Made by a program: the position numbers and the translations under genes. This document shows positions 56,107 to 64,000 of a DNA stretch of 64,000 nucleotides, in pieces. Location of the stretch: contig NZ_FNYD01000004.1 in NCBI RefSeq assembly GCF_900109035.1, positions 371,402 through 435,401 on the forward strand. The letters are read 5' to 3'. The notes under the pieces are model-generated. The model made no database searches, was not told the DNA's origin, and saw only the letters and a list, made by a program, of their open reading frames with translations. Numbering within the stretch: the first letter of the stretch is position 1; each line of letters opens with the position of its first letter. This stretch comes from Cribrihabitans marinus (lineage in GTDB: Bacteria; Pseudomonadota; Alphaproteobacteria; Rhodobacterales; Rhodobacteraceae).

Positions 56107-57261
56107 ATGAGTGTTGTCCCGATCACGTCACCGGATCTCGACGCGTCCGAAGTGTCGTGGTTCTCGGCGCTCTGCTCGGACGACTACCGCTTCCTGGGCG
56201 TGCCGGACGGCGATCTGCGCTCCAGCTGGGAGCATTGCTCGGCCATCGTGCAAGAGGCCGAGGCGCAGGGGTTCCGCAACATCCTGTGCCCTTCCTCCTA
56301 CCAGGTGGGGCAGGACACGCTGAGCTTTGTCGCCGGCTGCGCGCCGATCACGTCGAAGATCAACCTGCTGGCCGCCGTGCGCTGCGGCGAGATGCAGCCG
56401 ATCATGCTGGCGCGGACCATCGCCACGCTGGATCACATGCTGAAGGGGCGGCTGACGGTCAACATAATCAGTTCCGACTTTCCCGGTGAAAAGGCCGACA
56501 GCGCCTATCGCTACCAGCGTTCGCGCGAGGTGGTCGAGATCCTGAAACAGGCCTGGACGCAGGACGAGATCACCTACAAGGGCGAGGTCTATGACTTCGA
56601 GGGGCTGACCGCCGATCCGGCGAAACCCTATCAGACCGGCGGGCCGCTTCTGTATTTCGGCGGCTATTCCCCGGCGGCACTGGATCTCTGCGGGCAGCAT
56701 TGCGACGTCTACCTGATGTGGCCCGAGACGCAGGACCAGCTGGCCGGGCGGATGAAGGCGGTTCATGCCGTGGCCGAGCGCTATGGCCGGACGCTGGATT
56801 ACGGGCTGCGGGTGCACATGATCGTGCGCGACACCGAGGCGGAGGCGCGGGAATACGCCGACTATATCGCTTCGAAACTGGATGACGAGCTGGGCCGGCT
56901 GATCCGCGAACGGGCGCTCGATTCAACCTCGCTGGGCGTTTCGCACCAGGCGCGGGCGCGCGAGTTGGCTGACCAGTTCGGCTATACCGAGCCGAACCTG
57001 TGGACCGGCGTGGGCCGTGCGCGCTCGGGCTGCGGCGCGGCGCTGGTGGGGTCGACCGACCAGGTGCTGAGCAAGATCGAGGACTACCGCAAGATGGGCA
57101 TCCGCGCCTTCATTTTCTCGGGCTACCCGCACATCGACGAGGCACGGCATTTCGGGTCGCGCGTCCTGCCGCAGCTCAAGACCTGTTCGCTGCCGCATGA
57201 ATACGGCCGGATTCCGGCCGAGACCCCCGCAACCCCGCTTGGCAACGGAGTCCGCCGCTGA
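56107..57261 (+). CDS. LLM-class flavin-dependent monooxygenase (SsuD-like)
   Basis: 384 residues of the bacterial luciferase-like barrel. NIISSDFPGEKADSAYRY and LLYFGGYSPAALDLCGQHCDVYLMW match the flavin- and substrate-binding regions of SsuD-type alkanesulfonate monooxygenases. Such enzymes use FMNH2 and O2 to cleave C-S bonds. A flavin reductase gene lies two genes downstream to supply FMNH2. A sulfonated sugar is one possible substrate (see findings). Start ATG 56107 has AAGGAG upstream. Confidence 0.88.
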   Translation: MSVVPITSPDLDASEVSWFSALCSDDYRFLGVPDGDLRSSWEHCSAIVQEAEAQGFRNILCPSSYQVGQDTLSFVAGCAPITSKINLLAAVRCGEMQPIMLARTIATLDHMLKGRLTVNIISSDFPGEKADSAYRYQRSREVVEILKQAWTQDEITYKGEVYDFEGLTADPAKPYQTGGPLLYFGGYSPAALDLCGQHCDVYLMWPETQDQLAGRMKAVHAVAERYGRTLDYGLRVHMIVRDTEAEAREYADYIASKLDDELGRLIRERALDSTSLGVSHQARARELADQFGYTEPNLWTGVGRARSGCGAALVGSTDQVLSKIEDYRKMGIRAFIFSGYPHIDEARHFGSRVLPQLKTCSLPHEYGRIPAETPATPLGNGVRR

Positions 57262-58151
57262 TGGATCGAGTCACCCTGTCCCCCGGCCTGGAATTGAGCC
57301 GGATCGTCTATGGCATGTGGCGTCTGGCGGATGATTCCGACACCTCGGCCGCGCATGTCGAGGCCAAGATCAACGCCTGCCTCGACCAGGGCATCACCAC
57401 ATTCGACCAGGCCGACATCTATGGCGACTACGGCGCCGAGGCGGTGCTGGGCCAGGCGCTGTGCGCCAATCCGGCGCTGCGGCAGCGGATGGAGATCGTG
57501 ACCAAATGCGATATCGTGGCCCCCTGCGGACGTTATGCCGATGCGCGGGTCAAGCACTACGACACATCGCGCGATCATATTGAACGCTCGGTCGAAACGT
57601 CCCTGTCCGAGATGGCGATCGACCATATCGACCTGCTGCTGATCCACCGGCCGGATCCGCTGATGGACCATCACGAGACGGGTGGCGCGCTGGACGCGCT
57701 TGTCGAGTCCGGCAAGGTGCGGGCCGTAGGCGTGTCGAACTTCCGCCCCTGGGACTGGGAATTGCTGCAATCGGGCATGAAGACCCCGCTTGTCACCAAC
57801 CAGATCGAGCTGTCGCTGGCTGCGCTTGCGCCCTTCACCGATGGCGACCTCGCCTTTCACCAGCGCCATGGCCACCCGGTGATGGCCTGGTCGCCGCTGG
57901 GCGGCGGCGCGTTGATGACCGGGGATGGCCCGGTGGCCCAGGTGGCCGACGAGATCGCGCAGGCGGCAGGCGTGGACCGGGCCGCTGTCCTGGTGGCGTT
58001 CCTGCTGGCCCACCCGGCGCGGATCCTGCCGGTCATGGGCACCAACAGCCTGCAGCGGATCGCAACGATCTCGGATGCGCTGAAGGTCGATCTGGACCGC
58101 GAGACCTGGTTTCGCCTCTACACCGCAGCCCTGGGACAGGAGGTGCCCTGA
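57261..58151 (+). CDS. Aldo/keto reductase (YdhF-like)
   Basis: 296 residues. The AKR barrel signature GITTFDQADIYGDYGAEAVLG includes the catalytic Asp and Tyr; the lysine is in IVTKCDI and the histidine in LLLIHRPDPL. The order VKHYDTSRDHIERSVE is typical of YdhF-like reductases. It is placed between the monooxygenase and its flavin reductase with one-base overlaps, so it probably reduces or oxidises the product of the first step. Confidence 0.9.
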   Translation: MDRVTLSPGLELSRIVYGMWRLADDSDTSAAHVEAKINACLDQGITTFDQADIYGDYGAEAVLGQALCANPALRQRMEIVTKCDIVAPCGRYADARVKHYDTSRDHIERSVETSLSEMAIDHIDLLLIHRPDPLMDHHETGGALDALVESGKVRAVGVSNFRPWDWELLQSGMKTPLVTNQIELSLAALAPFTDGDLAFHQRHGHPVMAWSPLGGGALMTGDGPVAQVADEIAQAAGVDRAAVLVAFLLAHPARILPVMGTNSLQRIATISDALKVDLDRETWFRLYTAALGQEVP

Positions 58152-58666
58152 TGAACGCCTTGTCACCGACCACGTCACGCGCCTTCGCGCCCGATCCGGC
58201 CAATTCGCGCCTGTTGCGCGACGCCTTCGGCAAGTTCGCCACCGGCGTGACCGTCGTCACCTGCGCCGGCACCGACGGGCCGCTGTGCATCACTGCCAAC
58301 AGTTTCAGTTCGATCTCGCTGGATCCGCCGCTGGTGATGTGGGCGCCCGGCAAGGCGTCGCGCCGGTTCCCGCTGTTCCGCGCGGCCGAACACTATGCCA
58401 TCCACGTGCTGGCCGCCGACCAGGCAGATCTGTGCTGGACCTGCTCGCGCGAGGCGGGCGCGCTTGAGCGGTTCGACCATACAACAAGCGAGGCGGGCGT
58501 TCCGCTGATTCCGAGCTGCCTGGCGCGGTTCGAATGCACGCGGGTGGCTTGCCACGAAGCCGGAGATCACGTCATCGTCGTTGGGCAGGTGGACCGCGCC
58601 GAGATGCGGGACGGCGACGCGCTTGCCTTCTATGCCGGGACGTTCGGCCAATTCGCGCAAAACTAG
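58151..58666 (+). CDS. Flavin reductase (FMN-dependent, two-component monooxygenase partner)
   Basis: 171 residues of the flavin-reductase-like split-barrel fold: FATGVTVVTCAGTDGPLCITANSFSSISLDPPLVMW at the N-terminus, then HVIVVGQVDR and the FYAGTFGQFAQN end. It supplies reduced flavin to the LLM-type monooxygenase at 56107. Start ATG 58151 shares a base with the aldo/keto reductase stop. Confidence 0.92.
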   Translation: MNALSPTTSRAFAPDPANSRLLRDAFGKFATGVTVVTCAGTDGPLCITANSFSSISLDPPLVMWAPGKASRRFPLFRAAEHYAIHVLAADQADLCWTCSREAGALERFDHTTSEAGVPLIPSCLARFECTRVACHEAGDHVIVVGQVDRAEMRDGDALAFYAGTFGQFAQN

Positions 58667-58715
58667 GCGCATCCATCCGCCGCGCATGATGGCGGATGTC
58701 ACAGGGAGGATCCGC

Positions 58716-59306
58716 ATGGGCGGATTGTTGTCGGTGCTGGCACCGATCGCCTACGCAAACGAGGCCCTGCTACGCCTGGGTCGTGCGATCGGCATCGTGG
58801 CCATCGCTCTGATGGTGCTGGCCATCCTGATCCAGGTCTTCTTCCGCTATGTCCTGAACAACGCGCTGCCCTGGCCGGACGAGGCGGCGCGGTTCTGCAT
58901 GCTGTGGATGACCGGGCTGATGGCGCCCACCGCCTTTCGCCGGGGCGGGTTCGTGGCCATCGACATGTTCATGCGCGCGCTGCCTCGGGTGCCGGGCCAG
59001 ATGCTGTCGCTGTTCCTGCTGCTGATCTCGCTGGTCGTGCTGCTGGTCGCCACCCGCATCGGCTGGAACGAGGTCACCGGCTTTGGCGGCCAGTTCACCA
59101 CCGCATCGCTCTATGTTCCGGCCTCCCTCGGGTTCGACGAGTGGACGCGGGTGCCGCGCAGCTGGATGATGGCCTCGCTTCTGGTCGGTGTCGTCCTGCT
59201 GGCCGCGGTGAATGTCGAGCTGATCCTGCGCAGCATCGTGACGCTTCTGGGCGGCGGCCTGCGCCTGCCACCGATCGCCGGTGCCGAATTCCTGGGGAGC
59301 GAATAG
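58716..59306 (+). CDS. TRAP transporter small permease subunit (DctQ)
   Basis: 196 residues with four membrane helices. The DctQ motif IQVFFRYVLNNALPWPDEAARFCMLW is in the first two. It couples to the large subunit encoded immediately downstream. I chose ATG 58716, with GGGAGGA at ideal spacing; a longer reading into the flavin reductase lacks support. It is the first of the DctQ-DctM-DctP order. Confidence 0.9.
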   Translation: MGGLLSVLAPIAYANEALLRLGRAIGIVAIALMVLAILIQVFFRYVLNNALPWPDEAARFCMLWMTGLMAPTAFRRGGFVAIDMFMRALPRVPGQMLSLFLLLISLVVLLVATRIGWNEVTGFGGQFTTASLYVPASLGFDEWTRVPRSWMMASLLVGVVLLAAVNVELILRSIVTLLGGGLRLPPIAGAEFLGSE

Positions 59307-60596
59307 ATGCTGATCTGGTTCCTGCCCGTATTCCTGGCCTTCCTGCTGCTCGGTCTGCCCGTCTTCTTCGGCCTCCTGGCCGCGCCCGGCCTGCTGCTGT
59401 GGCTGAACGGGCAGGAGCGGGACATCACCCTGCTCTACCGCAATGTCTATAACGGCATGGACAGTTTTCCGCTTATGGCGATCCCCTTCTTCATGCTGGC
59501 GGGCGAACTGATGAACCGCGGCGGCATCACCATGCGGCTGGTCGAGTTCAGCCAGGCGCTGATGGGGCATCTGCGCGGCGGCCTGGCGCATGTGAACGTG
59601 CTCAGCTCGATGCTGTTCGCGGGGCTGTCGGGGTCGGCCGTGGCCGACACCTCGGCGCTGGGCTCGATGCTGATCCCGGCGATGGAGAAGCAGGGCTACT
59701 CCCGCAAGTTCGCCGCCGCCATCACCGCCGCCAGCTCGGTCATCGGGCCGATCATCCCGCCCTCGGGCATCATGATCATCTATGCCTATGTGATGGGCGA
59801 GAGCGTTGCCGCGCTGTTCCTGGCCGGGATCGTGCCCGGAGTGCTGGTGGGGCTGGGCCTAATGGGCATGGTCAAGGTGATGGCCGACCGCTACGACTTT
59901 CCGGTGGCCAGCCGGAAATACAGCTGGCCGGAACGCGGGCGGGCCAGCCTCAAGGCGTTCTTCCCCCTGATGACCCCGGTGATCATCATGGGCGGCATCC
60001 TGGGCGGCATCTTCACCCCGACCGAGGCGGCCGCAGTGGCGGTGGCCTATGCCTTCATTATCGGCTTCTTCGTGCTGCGCACCTTCGGCTTGCGCGACGT
60101 GCCCGAGGTGTTGAACACGGCGGGCATCACCTCGGCGGTGGTGCTGTTGCTGGTCGGTGCGGCGATGGCGTTCAAGACGGTGGTCAGCCTGAGCCACGCG
60201 CCCGAGCAGCTTGCGGCGCTGATTCTGGGGCTGAGCGAGAACCCGCTGATCCTGCTGTTCCTGATCAACCTGCTGCTCTTCGTTGTGGGCATGTTCCTGG
60301 ACGCAGGCCCGGCAATCATCATCCTGGGGCCGATCCTGGCGCCGATCTTCACCGATCTGGGCATCGACCCGATCCACTTTGCCATCATCATGAGCGTCAA
60401 CCTGACCGTGGGCCTGGCGACGCCGCCGATGGGACTGGTGCTGTTCGTCGCGGCGGCTGTGTCGCGCGAGCGGGTCGAGACCATCGCGCGGGCGATCCTG
60501 CCGTTCCTGGCAGTCGAGATCGCGGTGATCTTCCTGATCACCTTCGTGCCGGCCCTTTCGATGACGATCCCGCGGTTGACCGGGTTCGCGAACTGA
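59307..60596 (+). CDS. TRAP transporter large permease subunit (DctM)
   Basis: 429 residues, about 12 membrane helices. DctM signatures are present: GLSGSAVADTSALGSMLIPAMEKQGYSRKFAAAITAASSVIGPIIPPSG spread over several helices, and a second half with the re-entrant region GLATPPMG. It is the sodium-coupled core of the importer. The ATG follows directly after the dctQ stop. Confidence 0.94.
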   Translation: MLIWFLPVFLAFLLLGLPVFFGLLAAPGLLLWLNGQERDITLLYRNVYNGMDSFPLMAIPFFMLAGELMNRGGITMRLVEFSQALMGHLRGGLAHVNVLSSMLFAGLSGSAVADTSALGSMLIPAMEKQGYSRKFAAAITAASSVIGPIIPPSGIMIIYAYVMGESVAALFLAGIVPGVLVGLGLMGMVKVMADRYDFPVASRKYSWPERGRASLKAFFPLMTPVIIMGGILGGIFTPTEAAAVAVAYAFIIGFFVLRTFGLRDVPEVLNTAGITSAVVLLLVGAAMAFKTVVSLSHAPEQLAALILGLSENPLILLFLINLLLFVVGMFLDAGPAIIILGPILAPIFTDLGIDPIHFAIIMSVNLTVGLATPPMGLVLFVAAAVSRERVETIARAILPFLAVEIAVIFLITFVPALSMTIPRLTGFAN

Positions 60597-60629
60597 CCAC
60601 ACAATTAGGCATAACAGGGAGGAAACGCT

Positions 60630-61694
60630 GTGCTTAAGACAATGCTGAAAACGGTGACCGCCGCGGCCATGCTGGCCGGGTCGGCCATCGCCGTGCAGGC
60701 GGCGGAATATACCATCCGCGCCACCGCCAATTCCAACGAGAACGACGAGGATTACGACGGGCTCGTCGTGTTCAAGAACTTCGTCGAGCAGGCCTCGAAC
60801 GGCGCCATCGAGGTCGAGATGTTCATCGGCACTCAGCTGTGCTCGAACGGGGCGGAATGCCTGCAGGGCGTCGCCGATGGCAGCATCGACGTCTATATCT
60901 CCACCTCGGGCGGCGCCTCGGGGATCTTTCCCTTCGTGCAGGTCCTGGACCTGCCCTATCTGATGGCCGACGACCGTGTGGCCGAAACCGTGCTCGAGAA
61001 CGGGTCGTCCTTCGTGCAGAAGATGCAGGAGATGACCCTGGACGCCTCGGGCGGCGCGATCCGGCTGATGACCATCGGCAACACCGGCGGCTGGCGCAAC
61101 TTCGCCAATACCGAGCGGCGCGTGGCCAGCCCGGCCGACATGGAGGGGCTGAAGATCCGCACCGTGGTCGCCGACCTGCCGCAGGAACTGGTCAAGGCGC
61201 TGGGCGCTTCGCCCACGCCGATCCCGTGGCCGGAACTCTTCACCAGCTTCCAGACCGGCGTGGTCGAAGGCTCGAAGAACGGCATCACCGACATCATGAA
61301 CATGAAGTTCCCCGATGCCGGGCTGAAATACGTGACGCTGGACGGTCACGCCTATATGGGCGCGTTGTGGTTCATGAACAACGAGAAGTTCATGGCCATG
61401 CCCGAGGACATGCGCCGCGTGGTAGTCGACGGGTTCTACCAGCTGCAGCAGGCGACATTCGCCTCGCCCAAGCGCAAGTCGATCGCGGCCTACGAGGAAT
61501 TCGCGGCCGCTGGCGGCGATCTCTACGTGCCGACGCCCGAGGAAAAGGCGGCGTTCAAGGAGGCCGCGGCCCCGGTCTATGACTGGTTCAAGTCCAGCGT
61601 CGATGGCGGTGGAGAGATTTTTGACGCCCTGACCGCCGCGGTGGCGGATGCCGAACAGGAGATCGACGCGGCCCGTCAGGCCGACATGAAATGA
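60630..61694 (+). CDS. TRAP transporter DctP-family solute-binding protein
   Basis: 354 residues. The signal peptide ends near VQAAE (about 24). The DctP fold follows, with the ligand-contacting arginine in LKIRTVVADLPQ and PIPWPELFTSFQTGVVEG in the hinge region. This arginine usually grips a carboxylate, and in some members another anionic group. I chose GTG 60630, since GGAGGAAAC sits 7 nt upstream; ATG 60642 is a possible shorter start. It is last in the operon, unlike the common P-Q-M order. Confidence 0.92.
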   Translation: MLKTMLKTVTAAAMLAGSAIAVQAAEYTIRATANSNENDEDYDGLVVFKNFVEQASNGAIEVEMFIGTQLCSNGAECLQGVADGSIDVYISTSGGASGIFPFVQVLDLPYLMADDRVAETVLENGSSFVQKMQEMTLDASGGAIRLMTIGNTGGWRNFANTERRVASPADMEGLKIRTVVADLPQELVKALGASPTPIPWPELFTSFQTGVVEGSKNGITDIMNMKFPDAGLKYVTLDGHAYMGALWFMNNEKFMAMPEDMRRVVVDGFYQLQQATFASPKRKSIAAYEEFAAAGGDLYVPTPEEKAAFKEAAAPVYDWFKSSVDGGGEIFDALTAAVADAEQEIDAARQADMK

Positions 61695-61701
61695 TCCCGT
61701 C

Positions 61702-61724
61702 GGCGGGCGCATTCCGCGCCCGCC
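61702..61724. terminator. Hairpin between convergent dctP-like and Sel1 genes
   Basis: Perfect 9-bp arms GGCGGGCGC and GCGCCCGCC with a 5-nt loop. It may end transcription from both sides, but no T-run follows. Confidence 0.55.
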
Positions 61725-61730
61725 GCCCCT

Positions 61731-62201
61731 TCACCGGAAGGGATACATCCAGGGTTTGTAATCCCCGATCAGCACATGAGCCTTCTCGATCTGCTCCGGC
61801 GACATCTTCTTGACCACTTCTTCCAGGCTGATCGCGGCATCCGGATCGCCGCCGATCGCGCTGAGCGTGTACCACATGTAGGCGCGCACCAGGTCCGGCG
61901 CGGGCAGGCCGCGGCCGACCTCGTAATACCAGCCGACCCCGGACTGCGCGCCGGGATGCCCCTTCATCGCAGAACGCAGATACCATTCGAAGGCCCGCGC
62001 GTCGTCGCGCGGCACACCCAGCCCCATGGCATACATCACGCCGATCAGTTCCTCGGCATCGGCGTTGCCCGAGCGCGCCGCCGGCCAGAGCGCGTCATAG
62101 GCTTCGGCAAACGCGCCCGCCTCCATCATGTCGCGCGCCTCCTCGATTCCGGCCAGGGCCGGCCCGGCCGCAAGGCAAAGCGCAAGTATCGCTGCGCGCA
62201 T
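61731..62201 (-). CDS. Secreted Sel1-repeat protein
   Basis: 156 residues. The signal peptide ends near ALAGI (about 18). Two or three Sel1-type repeats follow (ADAEELIGVMYAMGLGVPRDDARAFEWYLRSA, GAQSGVGWYYEVGRGL, AYMWYTLSAIGGD). Sel1 repeats mediate protein contacts. The ATG at 62201 is immediately next to the start codon of the divergent peroxidase gene, so each gene's upstream signals lie in the other's coding sequence. Confidence 0.88.
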   Translation of the reverse strand: MRAAILALCLAAGPALAGIEEARDMMEAGAFAEAYDALWPAARSGNADAEELIGVMYAMGLGVPRDDARAFEWYLRSAMKGHPGAQSGVGWYYEVGRGLPAPDLVRAYMWYTLSAIGGDPDAAISLEEVVKKMSPEQIEKAHVLIGDYKPWMYPFR

Positions 62202-63488
62202 GTGATCCTCTCCCTCTTGCTCGCCGGTCCGCTGGCCGCCGATCCCTTGCCGCCGCCGCTGACCGGCGACGATTTCCTGCCCTTCGATCCGGCGCAGGCG
62301 GCCTTGGGCCACCAACTGTTCTACGACCCGATCCTGTCGGGCAACAACAACATCAGCTGCGCGCATTGTCACCATCCCGATTTCGGAACCTCGGACGGGC
62401 TGTCGCTGGGCATCGGCGAGGGCGGACTTGGACTGGGTCCCGAACGCACGGCCGGATCCGGCGAGACGCGCATCCGCAAACGAATTCCGCGCAATGCTCC
62501 GGGCCTGTGGAACCTCGGCGCGCGTGAAATTCACACGCTGTTTCATGATGGCCGGCTCAGCCGCTCGGACCTCTATGGCAACGGGTTCGATTCCCCGGCC
62601 GAGGAATGGCTGCCGCAAGGGCTCGATTCCCTGCTGGCCGCGCAGGCGCTGTTCCCGCTGGCCGCGCAGTTCGAGATGGCCGGCAACCCGTCCGAAAACG
62701 AGGTGATCGGGGCCGTGCATGACCGGATCGACAAGGCCTGGCCGATCCTCGCCAAGCGAGTGCGCACCGATCCTCGTTACGGCCCGGCCTTCGTGGCGGC
62801 CTTCGATCATGTGCGCCAGCCCGAGCAGGTGAGCATCGTCGAGATCGCCAATGCGCTCGCCGCCTTCATGATCGCCGAGTGGACCAGCATCGACAGCCCC
62901 TTCGACAGGTATCTGGCTGGGGACAGTGCCGCGTTGACCCCGGAACAGCGGCGCGGCATGGCGCTGTTCTACGGCAGGGCGCGGTGTGCAACCTGCCATT
63001 CCGGCCCGCTCCTGTCCGACCAGAAGTTTCACGCGCTCGGCCTGCCACCCTTCGGTCCCGGTCGCACGCGCACCTTCGATCCCTATGCGCGCGATGTCGG
63101 GCGGATGGGCGAAACCGACCGCCTCGCCGATGCCTACCGGTTCCGCACGCTGATGCTGCGCAACGTGGCGCGCACCGCCCCCTATGGCCATAACGGCGCG
63201 TTTCCCACGCTGGAGGGCATCGTGCGGCACCATCTGGATCCGGACGGGTCGCTGGCGGCATGGTCGCCCGACATGGCCCGCCTGCCTCGGGTCGACTGGC
63301 TGGCCAAGATCGATTTCGTCGTCCTGCAGGATCGCCGCGAGCTGGCCCGCCAAGCGCGGGCGCGGGACATTGCACCAGTGCGCTTGGGCGATGACGAGAT
63401 TGCCGAGATCCTGGCATTTCTCGAGGCGCTGACCGGAGCCGGGGTGGACCGGCCACCATTCGGCGTGCCGGAGGATTTCCGGCCCTGA
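62202..63488 (+). CDS. Di-haem cytochrome c peroxidase/MauG-family protein
   Basis: 428 residues starting at GTG 62202. A short hydrophobic signal (VILSLLLAGPLAAD) leads to the periplasm. Two haem-c attachment sites are seen: CAHCH (53-57) and CATCH (262-266). NAPGLWN and AYRFRTLMLRNV match MauG/CcpA-type enzymes. They reduce peroxide or oxidise protein residues. The start codon abuts the divergent Sel1 start. Alternative starts upstream would run antisense through Sel1, so GTG 62202 is preferred, though the signal is short. Confidence 0.87.
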   Translation: MILSLLLAGPLAADPLPPPLTGDDFLPFDPAQAALGHQLFYDPILSGNNNISCAHCHHPDFGTSDGLSLGIGEGGLGLGPERTAGSGETRIRKRIPRNAPGLWNLGAREIHTLFHDGRLSRSDLYGNGFDSPAEEWLPQGLDSLLAAQALFPLAAQFEMAGNPSENEVIGAVHDRIDKAWPILAKRVRTDPRYGPAFVAAFDHVRQPEQVSIVEIANALAAFMIAEWTSIDSPFDRYLAGDSAALTPEQRRGMALFYGRARCATCHSGPLLSDQKFHALGLPPFGPGRTRTFDPYARDVGRMGETDRLADAYRFRTLMLRNVARTAPYGHNGAFPTLEGIVRHHLDPDGSLAAWSPDMARLPRVDWLAKIDFVVLQDRRELARQARARDIAPVRLGDDEIAEILAFLEALTGAGVDRPPFGVPEDFRP

Positions 63489-63720
63489 GTCGCCGCTGCG
63501 CCGGATCGAGTCGCGCGAGCGGCGAGTCGACCTGTTAGTGGTTACATGAAAATGGCCCACAAGATATGGTGGTAACGCGCGAGTCGCGGGCCAGGACCGG
63601 CGCCGGCGGCTTTGACGACCCCGTTCAGAGCGCGGTGACACGACCGGACTCAAGAGGCCGAGTTGGATCGCAACTCTTTGATTTTATTGACCTTCATCCC
63701 CTTTGCGAAAGAAATGCGAA

Positions 63721-63767
63721 GATTTTTTCAAAAGGGGGTTGCGGAGGTCGGACCTGAGCCGTAAATA
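63721..63767 (+). promoter_or_regulatory. rRNA operon promoter (UP-like element, -35 and -10)
   Basis: TTGCGG (63739-63744) and TAAATA (63762-63767) are separated by exactly 17 bp. A run GATTTTTTCAAAA (63721-63733) lies just upstream, as an UP element would. A GC-rich discriminator GCCCCTC follows the -10, typical of growth-rate and ppGpp-controlled promoters. Confidence 0.7.
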
Positions 63768-63904
63768 GCCCCTCACCGGCGGCGCTGATGCGGTGTCGGG
63801 ACGCGGAACCAGGCGGCGAGCTTGGGAAAGCGGACAACAGCAGAGCAGTTGAGGCGGGGCGCGCCGAGCAAGTTAGGGCGCATCTCGTGAATATTGTCTC
63901 TGCG

Positions 63905-63916
63905 TGCTCTTTGACA
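63905..63916 (+). promoter_or_regulatory. boxA antitermination element of the rRNA leader
   Basis: TGCTCTTTGACA is a near-exact match to the bacterial rrn boxA (TGCTCTTTAACA). It is the NusB/NusE loading site. Confidence 0.88.
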
Positions 63917-63922
63917 TTTTGG

Positions 63923-63938
63923 ATATCTGAAGAGATAT
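63923..63938 (+). promoter_or_regulatory. rRNA leader hairpin after boxA
   Basis: ATATCT and AGATAT form a 6-bp stem with a 4-nt loop directly after boxA. It may be part of 16S leader folding or processing. Confidence 0.5.
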
Positions 63939-64000
63939 GCGGGCGGTTTGGTTCATTTCGATGGATTGAGTGTCTGTATGTCGCGCCGGTAGGGGCCTTG

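Larger units (their letters stand above)
63489..64000 (+). promoter_or_regulatory. rRNA operon upstream and leader region; no protein gene
   Basis: The last 512 bp carry no supported gene. They contain the promoter, boxA and leader hairpin described separately, and run off the right edge toward a 16S rRNA gene, which is not reached. A 63-codon open frame at 63566 has no ribosome site or recognisable product. The end (TCTTTGACATTTTGG then ATATCT hairpin) matches Rhodobacterales rRNA leaders. Confidence 0.8.

Noticed and set aside
61776..62201. N-terminal extension of the di-haem peroxidase through the Sel1 gene
   Set aside because: The open frame continues upstream but only as the antisense of Sel1; the hydrophobic signal begins right after GTG 62202.
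63566..63757. 63-codon open frame before the rRNA promoter
   Set aside because: It overlaps the UP-like run and -35 element and has no recognisable product.

Overview
The window is chromosomal DNA of a high-GC alphaproteobacterium. It is almost certainly of the order Rhodobacterales (Roseobacter/Rhodobacter group). The evidence is the RegB/SenC/RegA redox regulon with ahcY nearby, the alphaproteobacterial hemD-mic60-hemY block, the tsaE-amgK-murU-addB-addA-trxA block, three-component and TAXI-type TRAP transporters, and the canonical order hemW-parB-parA-rsmG-mnmG-mnmE-rho-hemJ | maf-aroE-coaE-dnaQ-secB. The species cannot be named from the sequence alone.

1-9000 is the left flank of the probable chromosome origin. 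It holds the end of rdgB, hemW, a YbaN-like membrane protein, then leftward parB, parA, rsmG, mnmG, mnmE, rho and hemJ. Two perfect 16-bp parS palindromes lie inside rsmG and exactly at the start of mnmG. Gene orientation flips at 8965-9370, an AT-rich gap with degenerate DnaA-box-like nonamers, which I read as the oriC candidate. 9371-12108 is the rightward maf-aroE-coaE-dnaQ operon, with overlapping starts and stops. 12121-21682 carries protein export, envelope and proteolysis genes (secB, fxsA, Tim44-like, mltA, Smr, MFS, lipoprotein hydrolase, hslU, hslV, a DUF1127 protein, trxA). An unrecognised lysine-rich gene separates hslU from hslV. 21744-30171 is the leftward recombination and wall-recycling operon.

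30213-38435 is the redox-regulation region: a PAS protein without a kinase domain, regB, divergent senC and regA, a GT61-like protein, an HD phosphohydrolase, a small secreted protein and ahcY. 38647-46072 holds small conserved proteins, gpsA, tsaD, hemD, mic60 with a 15-copy GCCGAA tract, and hemY. A tRNA-Thr(CGT) follows.

46264-63488 is accessory catabolic DNA in two modules. The first has an RpiR regulator, a TAXI-TRAP importer, a Usp and a cupin. Divergent from them are a class III aminotransferase and a BKACE-type beta-keto-acid cleavage enzyme. Together they suggest uptake and breakdown of a beta-amino (or similar) acid. The second has a GntR/UTRA regulator and a Gfo/Idh/MocA dehydrogenase. 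Divergent from them are an SsuD-like flavin monooxygenase, an aldo-keto reductase, a flavin reductase and a DctQMP TRAP importer. The enzyme trio resembles that of oxygenolytic sulfosugar (sulfo-SMO) breakdown. A Sel1 protein and a di-haem peroxidase follow with back-to-back start codons. The window ends in the promoter and leader of an rRNA operon (promoter near 63739-63767, boxA 63905-63916); the 16S gene itself lies outside.
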